DNA of 64,000 nucleotides from Nitrospirae bacterium MYbinv3 (GTDB taxonomy: Bacteria > Nitrospirota > Thermodesulfovibrionia > Thermodesulfovibrionales > Magnetobacteriaceae): contig PEAB01000001.1 in the NCBI GenBank assembly GCA_002753395.1, positions 46,437-110,436 on the forward strand, written 5' to 3'. A program made the position numbers and the translations under genes. Shown piece by piece: positions 26,182-34,938 of the stretch. The notes beneath the pieces were generated by a model. The model was not told the DNA's origin. It saw nothing but the letters and a program-made list of their open reading frames with translations, and did no database searches. How positions within the stretch are numbered: position 1 is the first letter of the stretch; every line of letters starts with the position of its first letter.

Positions 26182-27393
26182 TCACAAAGTGATAGCTGTA
26201 ACTGCTTCCCTGTATGTTGACAAAAGCTCCTGGCGCTGCACATCAGGTACTTCGTGAGCATCCAGGCAGCGAGTAAACACGTCGTACTCGTCGAGGTCAT
26301 CCAGCGTCTCACCGGTGACAAACCTCTTCATGGTGCGTTCTATTAAACGATTGTTTTTTATGCGCAGGACCTCCAGACCGGTTCCATTAACGGCCCCTTC
26401 CAGGCGTTGTCGCAGGTCGCTTACGAGCTCATCCCCCTCATAGACGACCTCAAGCCATGCCTTACTGCCCTCGGCTTTTAGCTCATCAATACGTCTATTG
26501 ATGGTTTTCCAGTCTCCGCAAATACACTCGAGGGCCTGGAACCTGGGAACAGGTATTGACGAAACCGTCGTGCGGTTAGTGCCTATCTCCACGCTCAATA
26601 CATAGTTATCCTGCATCGCACTGCTGAACCCCATAGACAGGGGGCTGCCGCAATAACGTCTCGTCTCTGAGCCTTCTAACTTCTGAGGCACGTGCAGGTG
26701 TCCCAGGGCTAGGTAATCTATGCTACTAGGAAATACACCCGCCCCGATCTGTGCCAGGGTGCCAATGTAGAGTTGTCGAACGCCGTCGCCATCGACGCAT
26801 CTACCGCCAGAGGTAAAAAGATGCCCCATTGCAACGATTGGAACTGTACTGTCAAGCGTGCTGCGAATCTGTACAGCCCTTTGACAGACGACGTTATAAT
26901 GTACACTAATACCCTCAACCAACTTTTGGTGTTTATCCTGTACACTTTCGCCGGAGTCGACAGTTCTGACATCTCGCTCCCTTAGATAGGGCACTGCGCA
27001 GACGATCAGTTCCGCCACACCACTTGGGTCAGTCAGTACGATAACCTCTTGCTCAGGAAGCTCAGTGGCATAACCCACAACATGGACGTTGAGAGCCCGG
27101 AGTAACTCTCGCGGTGCATTCAGTAAGTACGGGGAGTCGTGGTTACCTGCCGTTATGACCACGTGGCGGCAGGTAGAGCTTGCCACCCTCCACAGAAACC
27201 GGTAATACAGCTCCTGCGCCCTGTTGCCAGGTGCGCTGTTGTCAAACACGTCCCCGGCCACAAGCAAGGCATCAACACCCTCTCTTTCGATAAGCTCGGC
27301 CAGCCATTTAAAAAAAGCCTCAAACTCGTCATAACGCTTTCTCCCATAAAGGGAATGCCCAATATGCCAGTCCGAGGTATGTATGATCTTCAT
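26182..27393 (-). CDS. sbcD: Exonuclease SbcD subunit
   Basis: 403 residues of Mre11/SbcD calcineurin-like nuclease. Metal-binding motifs are TSDWHIG, GDVFDN, ITAGNHDSP, AMGHLF and ALGHLHVPQ, and the C-terminal SbcC-interaction part is present. With SbcC it forms a DNA double-strand nuclease that opens hairpins and cleans blocked ends. No sbcC is adjacent on either side, although the two are usually in one operon. The ATG at 27393 has a weak GGTGAT upstream. Family A elements flank the gene on both sides (26011-26144 and 27467-27530). Confidence 0.94.
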   Translation of the reverse strand: MKIIHTSDWHIGHSLYGRKRYDEFEAFFKWLAELIEREGVDALLVAGDVFDNSAPGNRAQELYYRFLWRVASSTCRHVVITAGNHDSPYLLNAPRELLRALNVHVVGYATELPEQEVIVLTDPSGVAELIVCAVPYLRERDVRTVDSGESVQDKHQKLVEGISVHYNVVCQRAVQIRSTLDSTVPIVAMGHLFTSGGRCVDGDGVRQLYIGTLAQIGAGVFPSSIDYLALGHLHVPQKLEGSETRRYCGSPLSMGFSSAMQDNYVLSVEIGTNRTTVSSIPVPRFQALECICGDWKTINRRIDELKAEGSKAWLEVVYEGDELVSDLRQRLEGAVNGTGLEVLRIKNNRLIERTMKRFVTGETLDDLDEYDVFTRCLDAHEVPDVQRQELLSTYREAVTAITL

Positions 27394-27466
27394 ATCACCG
27401 CTGTTAATTTAGCATTTTAGGGTTGTTCTTGTCATCTGAGGCATAAGGCTGTGAAGAGGTAAATAA

Positions 27467-27530
27467 TAGGGAGGGCTTTGCCCTCCCTCAGACCCACCCA
27501 CAAGGGGACCAGCCCCCTTGACCCCATTAT
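27467..27530 (-). mobile_element. Family A mini-element, copy 8 (core)
   Basis: Reverse core AGGGAGGGCTTTGCCCTCCC, CAGACCCACCCACAAGGGGA, CAGCCCCCTTGACCCCATTA. A decayed left end (GAGGCATAAGGCTGTG near 27438) may be the remains of a terminal repeat. On the minus strand the hairpin is followed by TATTATTT, downstream of the DUF2914 gene, so it may be that gene's terminator. Confidence 0.8.
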
Positions 27531-27580
27531 GTCGCAACGTATACACATGTTTAATCGTATACTGAACTACTACCGATATG

Positions 27581-28660
27581 CTAGTAATTCTGTGTAATAA
27601 ATTGTGCATTCTTGCTGCCAGCTTCAATAACATTAAAGGTAACCATCCCTAAGAGCCGATTATCATCCGTGCGTACCTCCACACGCCACAACCCCACAGT
27701 TATCTTGGTTTTATAAGTAAACCCCCTAAAGCCTCTATCACTACCACCAGTTAACCTGTAACCCATCCTATTGGTCAGCATCCAACGGCCCTCCTTAGAA
27801 GAATAACTGTACCAGTGGTGGTAGACCCTCTTCTTAAGCTTAGTCGGAGCAAATATGGAGGAAAAGCAGTAGACCCTGTCTCCGCTGCGATAGTAAAATG
27901 GGTTGTCCGATCCCTCGTAAAACTTATACCACGGTGGTTGTTCGTACTTTAGTACGTATTCGTTTCCACTGTGAACTACCTCATGGTAGATCCCAATCTT
28001 CTTAAGCGACAAGGGCACTGGAGGTATCAAGTCCCCTACGTAGAGCAAATTTAACAGAACAAATAATACCACTGTAAGGACAAAGGCCTTGCAGGCGTCA
28101 GTACCAACCTTAAACACCTCCCTCCTGTAAAGTAAAAAAAGGAGCAGTGCCTGTACTATCAGACCAACCGCCGCCCCCGCTAAAAAAACAAGATAACTCA
28201 TATGCTTTAAGACGTTAGGCAGAAAGAATATAAAAAATGAGGCATTTACTAAATAATACTGCCCTATCTGCAGATAAAGATTCTTATAATGCTCTTCTAA
28301 AAACTCGTTTGCTACACAGAGGGCTATAAGGATCAGAAAGAATATAGACGTGGTTGTAAACGTCGCACTGTAAAAGTAATACACCACATAAGCGCTAAAA
28401 AGATTACCAAAAAAAAACTGTATCCCCAAGATAAACCATCTTTGATACTTCACTACAAACGCATTTTTTATAAGCTGTCTATGAACCAGATTAGACAGGA
28501 CAATCAACACCCCCGTTAAGACAAGATACAACAGAAGGATTAGATTATCAGATAACGAGTCTATACGCTTAAGTGTTACCGCATTAAACACCAATCCCGA
28601 TACAAAAAATAGAGCCTGAAGATGATACTTTATCTTAGCGTAAAATGCCTTAATATCCAT
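27581..28660 (-). CDS. DUF2914 membrane protein
   Basis: 359 residues. The first ~205 residues contain about seven hydrophobic segments typical of a polytopic inner-membrane protein (for example LILLLYLVLTGVLIVLS and VLFVLLNLLYVG). The last 130 residues resemble DUF2914, a beta-sandwich domain with a HHWYSYS motif, GRWMLTNRM, RGFRGFTYKT and GLWRVEVRTDDNRLLG. Function unknown; DUF2914 proteins are thought to have an extracytoplasmic sensory or binding role. The ATG at 28660 follows a GATATT-rich region without a clear ribosome site. It appears monocistronic. Confidence 0.8.
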   Translation of the reverse strand: MDIKAFYAKIKYHLQALFFVSGLVFNAVTLKRIDSLSDNLILLLYLVLTGVLIVLSNLVHRQLIKNAFVVKYQRWFILGIQFFFGNLFSAYVVYYFYSATFTTTSIFFLILIALCVANEFLEEHYKNLYLQIGQYYLVNASFFIFFLPNVLKHMSYLVFLAGAAVGLIVQALLLFLLYRREVFKVGTDACKAFVLTVVLFVLLNLLYVGDLIPPVPLSLKKIGIYHEVVHSGNEYVLKYEQPPWYKFYEGSDNPFYYRSGDRVYCFSSIFAPTKLKKRVYHHWYSYSSKEGRWMLTNRMGYRLTGGSDRGFRGFTYKTKITVGLWRVEVRTDDNRLLGMVTFNVIEAGSKNAQFITQNY

Positions 28661-28734
28661 TAGTATAACAAAATTAGAGGTCTATACATAACAGATTTCG
28701 CTTTGATTAAATACAAGACACGCATCACTTTTTA

Positions 28735-28797
28735 CGGGGTCAAGGGGACAAGTCCCCTTGCAGTGGGGTCTAAGGGGGGCAGCGCCGCCCCCTTTTT
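28735..28797 (+). mobile_element. Family A mini-element, copy 9 (core)
   Basis: Forward core GGGGTCAAGGGGACAAGTCC, CCTTGCAGTGGGGTCTAAGG and a GGGGGCAGCGCCGCCCCC hairpin followed by TTTTTT on the plus strand. No terminal repeats. The T run is on the strand opposite to both neighbouring genes, so it would not terminate them. Confidence 0.75.
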
Positions 28798-28823
28798 TCT
28801 CTCTTTTCTTCTCCCTCGAACTG

Positions 28824-30524
28824 TCAGAGGCGGCCTGAGCGTAGTATGGAGATGATCAGCCATATGCCTAGAAAGAAGGCGATCATAAAGCCGAGGGTTC
28901 CTATTGCGGGTATATCAAATATCTTGGCGCCCACGTTAGAGACTGTGAGGATCGATGAGCTCATGATGATGGAGGCTATAACGATGCTAAAGGAGAGCCT
29001 GTTGGTGGAGCGGTCGAGGTCCCGTGTGAGTCTGTCTATGCCTACGATTGATATCTTGGTGGTAAACTCGTTATTTATGAGGCGCCTTAAGAGAACTCGC
29101 AGCTTCTTTGGGGTGTCTATTACCGAGTCGGCTACTTCTGAGAGATTGCGCTGGAGCTTGTCCATGACGCGCTTAGGTCCGTATTTCTTCCTAAAGAGTG
29201 TGGAGGTGTAGGGTGTTGCATGGGCGATAAAATTAAACTCTGGATCCAGCTCCCTCACGATGTTGTCTAAGATGAGCATACACTTGTCGATCAAGAGCAT
29301 GGATGAGGGGAGCTTCAGTTTGTGCTTTATGGACAGACGGGTGATGGTGTCGAGGTATTTGGCAAAGTTTATCTCAGACAGAGCAGAGTCATACAGGGGC
29401 AGAAGCAGCTCCATCAAGTCGGCCATAAAATCCAGCTTGAACCTGTCTATGTCTTTCTCCTCGGTGACCATACCAAGGGCTATGAACTGGTCAATCATGG
29501 AGCTAAAGTCCTTGTTGATCAGGGCCAAGAGGATGGCAGCGATGCTCTCCATAACATCAGGCGTTATCCAGCCAACCATTCCATAGTCCACGATGGCCAC
29601 CCTGCCATCAACCAGGACAAAGAGATTTCCTGGATGGGGGTCGGCATGAAAAAAACCATCGTCTAATATCATCTTGAAATAGGCATCCACAAGTTTTACC
29701 GCTATTTCGTGTTTATCTATCTGTGCCCTATCCAAAGCGTCCATATCGCCTATCCTAATGCCCTCGATCCGTTCCATGACAATAACCCTGTCTGAGATAT
29801 ACTGTTCGTATGTAAGCGGTATCTTTATGGAGTGTGAGTGTTTAAAGTTACCTGCAAAACGGACAATGTTTTTAACCTCTTCCTTAAAACTCAGTTCCTT
29901 CCTGATGGTCTTGGAGAACTCCTCCACAATACCCAACGGATTAAAGATATCGGCATCGGGCAGGTACCTAAGCATAAGATTAGACAAGAACCTCATAATA
30001 CTGATATCAGTTTCAATGATCTCGCGTATACGTGGACGCTGCACCTTGACCACAACCTTCGTGCCATCCCTTAATACGGCGTTGTGGACTTGAGAGATAG
30101 ATGCCGCCGCCACAGGGGGGTCCTCTATGGAGGCAAATATGGCCTCTAAGGGCATCTTAAGGTCGGTCTCAATGATCTCCTTTATTTCGCTAAAGGCAAA
30201 CGGAGGGACCTCGTCTTGGAGCTTTTCAAATTCGTTGGCATACTTCTCTGTTATGAGGTCAGGACGGGAAGATAATATCTGTGCCAGCTTTATAAAGGAC
30301 GGCCCCAGCTCGGCAAACGCCCTTCTGAGGCGCTCGGCCACAGTGGTTTCTATGATCACACCCTCGGTCAGGAGTCTCAACCGCTTTCTAAATGGTATGA
30401 GTCTGCTGAGGTTGAGCATCTCAATGATCTGACCAAAACCGTGCTTGATAAACACGTTCAGGATTTGTGTGATCCGGTTTATGTTCTTGTAGGTTCTGCG
30501 GATCTTTAGCAGTTCAAAAAACAT
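28824..30524 (-). CDS. UbiB/ABC1-family (ADCK-like) protein kinase-like ATPase
   Basis: 566 residues. UbiB-family proteins are membrane-tethered atypical kinases that support quinone biosynthesis. The N-terminal KxGQ region reads FIKLAQILSSRPD, with Ala in place of the usual Gly. The Ala-rich nucleotide loop (PVAAASISQVH), the kinase Lys (VVVKVQRP), the ExD motif (ETDISIM), HADPHPGN and the DFG-like VDYGMVG are all present. Two C-terminal membrane segments (SIVIASIIMSSSILTV and LGFMIAFFLGIWLII) anchor it. Downstream of the phasin-like gene on the same strand, about 30 bases separate the two, so they may be cotranscribed. Whether the quinone is ubiquinone or menaquinone cannot be seen. Confidence 0.92.
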   Translation of the reverse strand: MFFELLKIRRTYKNINRITQILNVFIKHGFGQIIEMLNLSRLIPFRKRLRLLTEGVIIETTVAERLRRAFAELGPSFIKLAQILSSRPDLITEKYANEFEKLQDEVPPFAFSEIKEIIETDLKMPLEAIFASIEDPPVAAASISQVHNAVLRDGTKVVVKVQRPRIREIIETDISIMRFLSNLMLRYLPDADIFNPLGIVEEFSKTIRKELSFKEEVKNIVRFAGNFKHSHSIKIPLTYEQYISDRVIVMERIEGIRIGDMDALDRAQIDKHEIAVKLVDAYFKMILDDGFFHADPHPGNLFVLVDGRVAIVDYGMVGWITPDVMESIAAILLALINKDFSSMIDQFIALGMVTEEKDIDRFKLDFMADLMELLLPLYDSALSEINFAKYLDTITRLSIKHKLKLPSSMLLIDKCMLILDNIVRELDPEFNFIAHATPYTSTLFRKKYGPKRVMDKLQRNLSEVADSVIDTPKKLRVLLRRLINNEFTTKISIVGIDRLTRDLDRSTNRLSFSIVIASIIMSSSILTVSNVGAKIFDIPAIGTLGFMIAFFLGIWLIISILRSGRL

Positions 30525-30553
30525 TTACATCACGGCCGTTCTTTTCATGTATC

Positions 30554-30880
30554 TCAGGCGTCGTTGACAGAAGTACGTTTTATGGTCTCTTCAAGGTTAT
30601 TGACCCTCACCGATAGGGAGTTGACCTTTTTATGAAGACTGTCAATATCCTCTTTTGTCGGCAGGCTCATTTTTTCTAAGGTCTTGGTTACCATCTCTGT
30701 CATACTTAAGGAGATATCCAGACCAGTCTGATTAACCTTTTCAGTCCAATCTTTGACCAACTTCAGACCCTGTGCCTCATTCAACTGCCCTTTTTGGACC
30801 AGCTTATCTATCAGTTCCATTACCATCTCCTGCGCACCTAAGGCTGCAAACATGGCATTCTTTAAAGAATTAAGTATCAT
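30554..30880 (-). CDS. Phasin-like coiled-coil protein
   Basis: 108 residues, fully helical. An N-terminal amphipathic helix and GQLNEAQGLKLVKDWTE are followed by LPTKEDIDSLHKKVNSLSVR, a leucine-rich coil near the end. This order (helix, then a KEDIxxLxxKVxxL segment) is typical of small phasin-family or PHA granule-associated proteins, which in some bacteria are encoded beside a UbiB-type kinase. GGAG precedes the ATG. No PHA synthase gene is in the window, so a role in granule coating is not shown. Confidence 0.78.
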   Translation of the reverse strand: MILNSLKNAMFAALGAQEMVMELIDKLVQKGQLNEAQGLKLVKDWTEKVNQTGLDISLSMTEMVTKTLEKMSLPTKEDIDSLHKKVNSLSVRVNNLEETIKRTSVNDA

Positions 30881-30909
30881 TATATATTCTCCTTCCTATC
30901 GTAGTGTCT

Positions 30910-33552
30910 CTAACCCGCACTTTTTAGAGTTTCATAGAACTTGCTTATAGCAGCGTCGACCTTCTCGGTCTGCTTGATACCTCCCTGAGCCATGTCCTTT
31001 CTACCCCCGCCTCTGCCATCGGCCACAGATAGAACCTCCTTTAATACCCTGCCGGCGTCATACCTCTGCGTCAGGTCTTTTGATACCATAGCAATAAAGT
31101 TTGTCTGCCCATCAAGGGTGGAGGCCACCAATATAATGCCGCTACCGATCTTTTCCTTTAAACGATCGGCGAAATCCCTCAATCCCTTCTGATCAAGACC
31201 GTCTTTTCTTACGGCAAGGGCTTTATTGCCGTTTATCACAACAACCGAATCTATATGCCCTGCCGTCTCATTTGCCATCTCTTTGTGTCTTAGGCGTTCT
31301 ACTTCCTTTTCAAGCTCTTTGAGGCGTTTGGATAGGGCTAAGGCCTTTTCTAAGGGTGTCTCAGACTTGAGGGTTTGAGCAATTGCATGTAGTTCCTCTG
31401 TGTTTTTCCTGATATATGTCAGCGCTCTTCTACCGATCAACGCCTCTATCCTGCGCACGCCCGAGGCTATGCTGCCCTCTGAGACGATGACAAAAGGTCC
31501 AAGCTCACCAGTGGCCCTGCAATGTGTCCCGCCACAGAGCTCCTTACTGAACCCGTCTACCTCAACGACACGCACGACATCACCATACTTCTCGTCAAAC
31601 AGCGCCGTAGCGCCGTAGTCGATGGCATCCTTTAAGTCCATCAGGTGGGTATTGATAGGGAGGTTTTCGATGATCCTGTCGTTGACCATGTCCTCAATGG
31701 CGTTTTTATCGCCTGCGCTGATCTGGTAGAAGTGGGTAAAGTCAAATCTCAGCCGTGTTGGGGATACAAGTGAGCCGGCCTGTTTGACGTGTTCACCTAG
31801 CAGGTTTCTCAGGGCAGCGTGCAACAGGTGCGTGGCGCTGTGATTTTTCATCGTAGAGCGCCTATCCTGTTCGTTGACCCTACAACTGACCCTCTCAGAG
31901 ACACTTATCTGCCCCCTTTTGACCACTACCTTGTGAATGATGAGATTGTTTGCGGTCTTTTTCGTATCCGTTACCTCTATAAGGGCGTCATCTGTGGTTA
32001 TAATACCCGTGTCGCCCACCTGTCCGCCGGATTCGCCATAGAAGGGGCTTTTGTCAAGGATCACCTCACCCTCCTGTCCCTCCAAAAGGATATCGACGTT
32101 TTCTGAGTCTCTGACCAGGTAACGTACCTCGGCCTCTGACTCTAATAGCTCATAGCCAAGGAAGTAGGTCTCACCGCCTATCCGTGCAACATTGGTGTAC
32201 AATGAGGAGACAAGCATTGACAGTCCCTTATCTTCTTCACTCCAGGAGGCCTTCCCGCGTGACTTCTGTTTTTCCATCTCCTGGGCAAACTCTGCCTCAT
32301 CTACGGTCATATCGTTTTCCCTGGCTATCTCCATGGTCAGGTCTAGGGGGAAGCCGTATGTGTCATAGAGTCGAAATGCCTCTTTGCCGTGTATGATGTT
32401 CTGATTTGAGCTGCGCAGCGAGCCAACCAGCTCCTCTAATATCTCGGTGCCCTTTTCGAGGGTTCTGAAGAAGCGTTCTTCCTCATTTCTTAAGATATCC
32501 TCGGAGCGTCTCCTATCCATGATAATCTCAGGATAGATATCGCCCATTGCCTCAATCACCGGCTCCACCAGATTGCAGAGAAACGCCCTATCCATCCCTA
32601 GAAGCCTGGCGTGCCTTGATGAGCGGCGGATTATCCTTCTGAGGACGTAGCCGCGGCCATCGTTAGCAGGTATCAGCCCTTCGCTCAGGAGGAATGTCAG
32701 TGAGCGGATGTGGTCTGCCACTACCCGTATTGAGGAATCCTGCCGCTTGTTTTTGCCATAGGCAACACCGGTGATACAGCTAATGGCCTGTATGATTGGA
32801 GCAAATATATCGGTGTCAAAGTTGGATGGTTGATGCTGTAACACAGCGGTTATACGTTCAAGCCCCATACCAGTGTCGATACTGGGCTTGGGCAGGGGAG
32901 TCAGGATACCGTTGTTGTCTTTGTCATACTGCATAAAGACCAGGTTCCAAAGTTCGAGGTAACGGTCACAATCACAGCCAACCTTGCAGTCGTCCTTACC
33001 GCAGCCTACGGAGACGCCCTGGTCTATGATGATCTCAGAGCATGGGCCGCAGGGGCCTGTGTCGCCCATCTGCCAGAAGTTGTCCTTTGCCGTTAGAGGC
33101 ACCACCCTGTCACGCGGGATCGACGTGTGCTCTAACCAGAGGGAGGCGGCATCGTCATCGTCCTCGTACACGGAGACGTAGAGTCGCTCAGGGGGCAGCT
33201 TAAACCACTCGGTTAGCAGTTCCCACGCGTATGTGATGGCATCTCGCTTAAAGTAGTCTCCGAATGAGAAGTTGCCAAGCATCTCAAAAAGCGTGTGGTG
33301 CCTTGCCGTAAAGCCGACGTTTTCAATGTCGCTCTGTTTGCCGCCGGCTCTCATACATTTCTGACAGGATGCAGCCTTGGTATAGGGTGGTGTGTCTGCA
33401 CCAAGAAAGTAGTTCTTAAACTGTACCATCCCTGCATTTGTAAACGGTATCGTTGGATCATTCTTTGGGATTAGCGGCGAGCTTTTTACAAGCTCATGCC
33501 CCTTGCTTAGGAAGTATTCTAAAAAACGGTTTCTTATCTCTTTAGATTTCAT
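30910..33552 (-). CDS. alaS: Alanyl-tRNA synthetase
   Basis: 880 residues from the ATG at 33552, which overlaps the stop of the preceding gene (ATGA). The open frame continues to 33639 but only through that gene. The N-terminal class II catalytic domain begins KSKEIRNRFLEYFLSKGH, followed by the tRNA-recognition domain. The editing domain has HSATHLLHAAL and CGGTHC zinc ligands, and the C-Ala domain ends GGGGRKDMAQGG-like. It charges tRNA-Ala and clears misacylated Ser. recA-recX-...-alaS order is also seen in E. coli-type genomes, supporting an ancestral cluster. Confidence 0.97.
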   Translation of the reverse strand: MKSKEIRNRFLEYFLSKGHELVKSSPLIPKNDPTIPFTNAGMVQFKNYFLGADTPPYTKAASCQKCMRAGGKQSDIENVGFTARHHTLFEMLGNFSFGDYFKRDAITYAWELLTEWFKLPPERLYVSVYEDDDDAASLWLEHTSIPRDRVVPLTAKDNFWQMGDTGPCGPCSEIIIDQGVSVGCGKDDCKVGCDCDRYLELWNLVFMQYDKDNNGILTPLPKPSIDTGMGLERITAVLQHQPSNFDTDIFAPIIQAISCITGVAYGKNKRQDSSIRVVADHIRSLTFLLSEGLIPANDGRGYVLRRIIRRSSRHARLLGMDRAFLCNLVEPVIEAMGDIYPEIIMDRRRSEDILRNEEERFFRTLEKGTEILEELVGSLRSSNQNIIHGKEAFRLYDTYGFPLDLTMEIARENDMTVDEAEFAQEMEKQKSRGKASWSEEDKGLSMLVSSLYTNVARIGGETYFLGYELLESEAEVRYLVRDSENVDILLEGQEGEVILDKSPFYGESGGQVGDTGIITTDDALIEVTDTKKTANNLIIHKVVVKRGQISVSERVSCRVNEQDRRSTMKNHSATHLLHAALRNLLGEHVKQAGSLVSPTRLRFDFTHFYQISAGDKNAIEDMVNDRIIENLPINTHLMDLKDAIDYGATALFDEKYGDVVRVVEVDGFSKELCGGTHCRATGELGPFVIVSEGSIASGVRRIEALIGRRALTYIRKNTEELHAIAQTLKSETPLEKALALSKRLKELEKEVERLRHKEMANETAGHIDSVVVINGNKALAVRKDGLDQKGLRDFADRLKEKIGSGIILVASTLDGQTNFIAMVSKDLTQRYDAGRVLKEVLSVADGRGGGRKDMAQGGIKQTEKVDAAISKFYETLKSAG

Positions 33553-33914
33553 TTTCTCTTGACTTTTGGATCGTTGCTTGTGATCTCTGTTAGTTTGTTG
33601 TTTACGAAGATCAGCTCTGTGGAGATAACCCCGCCCCATTTCTTATAGATCCATTGCACTCGTTCCTTGCCATCCGGCGTTGGGGGCAGCACCCATATGT
33701 CTGTTGGCGCCCCTAGTGCAAACCTGACCTCATCAGGGGCCATGTTAAAGGCTATCTCCCCTCTTCTGATATGCTCCTTGACCTCTGGTCTGAAGTCCCT
33801 TATCTCGTCCTCGGTATATCTTATCTCTGGTGTGCATGAATACAGCAGCGCCGATAGCGCCAAGATCAATAACGCTATTTGAATCCTGAGGCAGCGCCCT
33901 TTAGTAGTCTTCAT
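33549..33914 (-). CDS. Small lipoprotein, BamE/SmpA-like
   Basis: 121 residues. A hydrophobic signal ends in ALLYSC (Cys27), a lipobox. The mature part includes GEIAFNMAPDEVRFALGAPTD, the helix-turn pattern of the SmpA/OmlA/BamE fold, and ends in short beta strands (VQWIYKKWGG, ELIFVNNKLTEI). BamE-type proteins sit in the outer membrane or bind envelope complexes. The start overlaps the end of recX by 14 bases and its stop overlaps alaS, so recX, this gene and alaS are tightly coupled. The specific role is unknown. Confidence 0.82.
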   Translation of the reverse strand: MKTTKGRCLRIQIALLILALSALLYSCTPEIRYTEDEIRDFRPEVKEHIRRGEIAFNMAPDEVRFALGAPTDIWVLPPTPDGKERVQWIYKKWGGVISTELIFVNNKLTEITSNDPKVKRK

Positions 33915-34389
33915 ATTTTTCCTCTTCTTTGTATTGTCTTAACACTTGTGAGATTGTCTCGCTGTCAAAACCGTGTCTGTATAGTAGTTCATACATCTTA
34001 TTAAGTTTAACGTAAACGGGGAACTTTTTTAAATAGGCTGTTTTTTTATTTACGAGTTCTATCCCCTTCTCCAGCTCCCTCTCTGCTGTAAAGGTTAACT
34101 CCTCTATGATATCTCTGGCAATGCCCCTGGCTCTCAACTCCTCTTTGCAGGCAAAGGCGCCAAGGTGTCTGTAGTTCTCACAGTGGCTGAGTATCAAGCG
34201 GGCTACCCTGCGGTCATCTATAAAGCCAAGCTCTTTGAGGCGGAGGAGTTCCTCCTCGATATCCTCCGTAGGATAGCCTCGTGCGGTTAGTTTTTTATAG
34301 AGCTCAGCCTTGGTGTAGTCCCTGTTATTTAGGAGCCTATAGCAATATTTTCTGATTTCATTAGCTGTATTGTCCTGGGTTGATCTCAT
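33901..34389 (-). CDS. recX: Regulatory protein RecX
   Basis: 162 residues, full length. RecX binds RecA filaments and modulates recombination and SOS activity. The three-helix repeats of the family are recognisable: KAELYKKLTARGY, LKELGFIDDRRVARLIL, GAFACKEELRARGIARDIIEE. The ATG at 34389 has no strong ribosome site. Normally recX directly follows recA; here a hicBA module and a decayed second recX fragment separate them. The intact gene starts with MRSTQ, the same five codons that start the remnant at 34938, showing shared ancestry. Confidence 0.93.
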   Translation of the reverse strand: MRSTQDNTANEIRKYCYRLLNNRDYTKAELYKKLTARGYPTEDIEEELLRLKELGFIDDRRVARLILSHCENYRHLGAFACKEELRARGIARDIIEELTFTAERELEKGIELVNKKTAYLKKFPVYVKLNKMYELLYRHGFDSETISQVLRQYKEEEKYEDY

Positions 34390-34419
34390 TATAAAGGAAT
34401 ATTATGGTATAGGTATTCC

Positions 34420-34587
34420 TCAATCCCTACATATCTTTTTTGAGAGTTTGTCGCTAATCTCGTTATGTCTTGTCAGAGAAGTTGTTTTTCCTTTAGCGGG
34501 ATTCCAGAAAACCGAATGATTGCCACCTTCTCTATACAGTTTACATCCATACCGTTTAAGATGGCTCATTAACGCACCCCGCTTCAT
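34420..34587 (-). CDS. hicA: HicA-family toxin (mRNA interferase)
   Basis: A complete 55-codon gene. It reads MKRGALMSHLKRYGCKL, then REGGNHSVFWNP, KGKTTSLTRHNEIS and KKICRD before a TGA. This is the HicA double-stranded-RNA-binding-like fold; the catalytic His is His24 in GGNHS. HicA toxins cut mRNA and are neutralised by HicB. Its ATG follows the hicB TGA with no gap (TGAATG), so translation is coupled. The order is hicB then hicA, the reverse of the classical hicAB. All conserved positions are present, so the toxin is probably active. Confidence 0.92.
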   Translation of the reverse strand: MKRGALMSHLKRYGCKLYREGGNHSVFWNPAKGKTTSLTRHNEISDKLSKKICRD

Positions 34588-34806
34588 TCAAATTACTACA
34601 GTAAGCTGTTCTCTCACCACATTTTTGCCCTCATACTCACGGCGAACGATTTCACGATTGGCCTCTATGACCATACTCACTGCCTCCCTGAGATTTTCAC
34701 GTACCTCATCAAGTGTCACTCCTTGCGTGTTGGCCCCTGGCAGTTCTTCTACATAGCCAATCCAGTAATCCCCATCCCTTTCAAATATAGCTGTAAACTT
34801 TTCCAT
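34588..34806 (-). CDS. hicB: HicB-family antitoxin
   Basis: 72 residues of the short HicB type: FTAIFERDGDYWIGYVEELPGA, then TQGVTLDEVRENLREAVSM and a C-terminal REYEGKNVVREQL. The degraded RNase H-like fold of HicB binds and blocks HicA. There is no C-terminal helix-turn-helix, so autoregulation would have to work another way. GGGAG lies ten bases before the ATG and overlaps the stop of the recX remnant. The pair lies between recA and recX. Confidence 0.92.
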   Translation of the reverse strand: MEKFTAIFERDGDYWIGYVEELPGANTQGVTLDEVRENLREAVSMVIEANREIVRREYEGKNVVREQLTVVI

Positions 34807-34821
34807 AACAGTTAAGTCTCC

Positions 34822-34938
34822 CTATAAAAAACTTCCCTTGGCCTTCAGCTCCTTCCTACAGGCAAAGACACCCAGTGACCTTGAGTCTTCACATTTACTC
34901 AACAGCAGACTGACTGTTTTGCCCTGGGTTGATCTCAT
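34822..34938 (-). pseudogene. Remnant of a second recX directly after recA
   Basis: A 38-codon ORF whose ATG overlaps the recA stop (ATGA), as expected for an original recA-recX junction. It starts MRSTQ, the same as the intact recX at 34389, then jumps to a segment (SLLLSKCEDSRSLGVFACRK, ELKAKG) that aligns with RecX residues around 65-95 (RLILSHCENYRHLGAFACKE, ELRARG). About 55-60 residues are missing in between, and the C-terminal half is lost at a TAG. The nucleotide similarity is diverged, so the event is old. The intact recX lies 433 bases further on, beyond hicBA. Confidence 0.8.

Noticed and set aside
25998..26321. ORF across a family A element (also the N-terminal extension of the PD-(D/E)XK gene from 26142 and ORFs near 7457, 9775, 11422, 27409 and 48142)
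   Set aside because: These read the repeat core (peptides such as GVKGTGPLVGGSEGG recur in the same frame) and have no ribosome site or conserved context.
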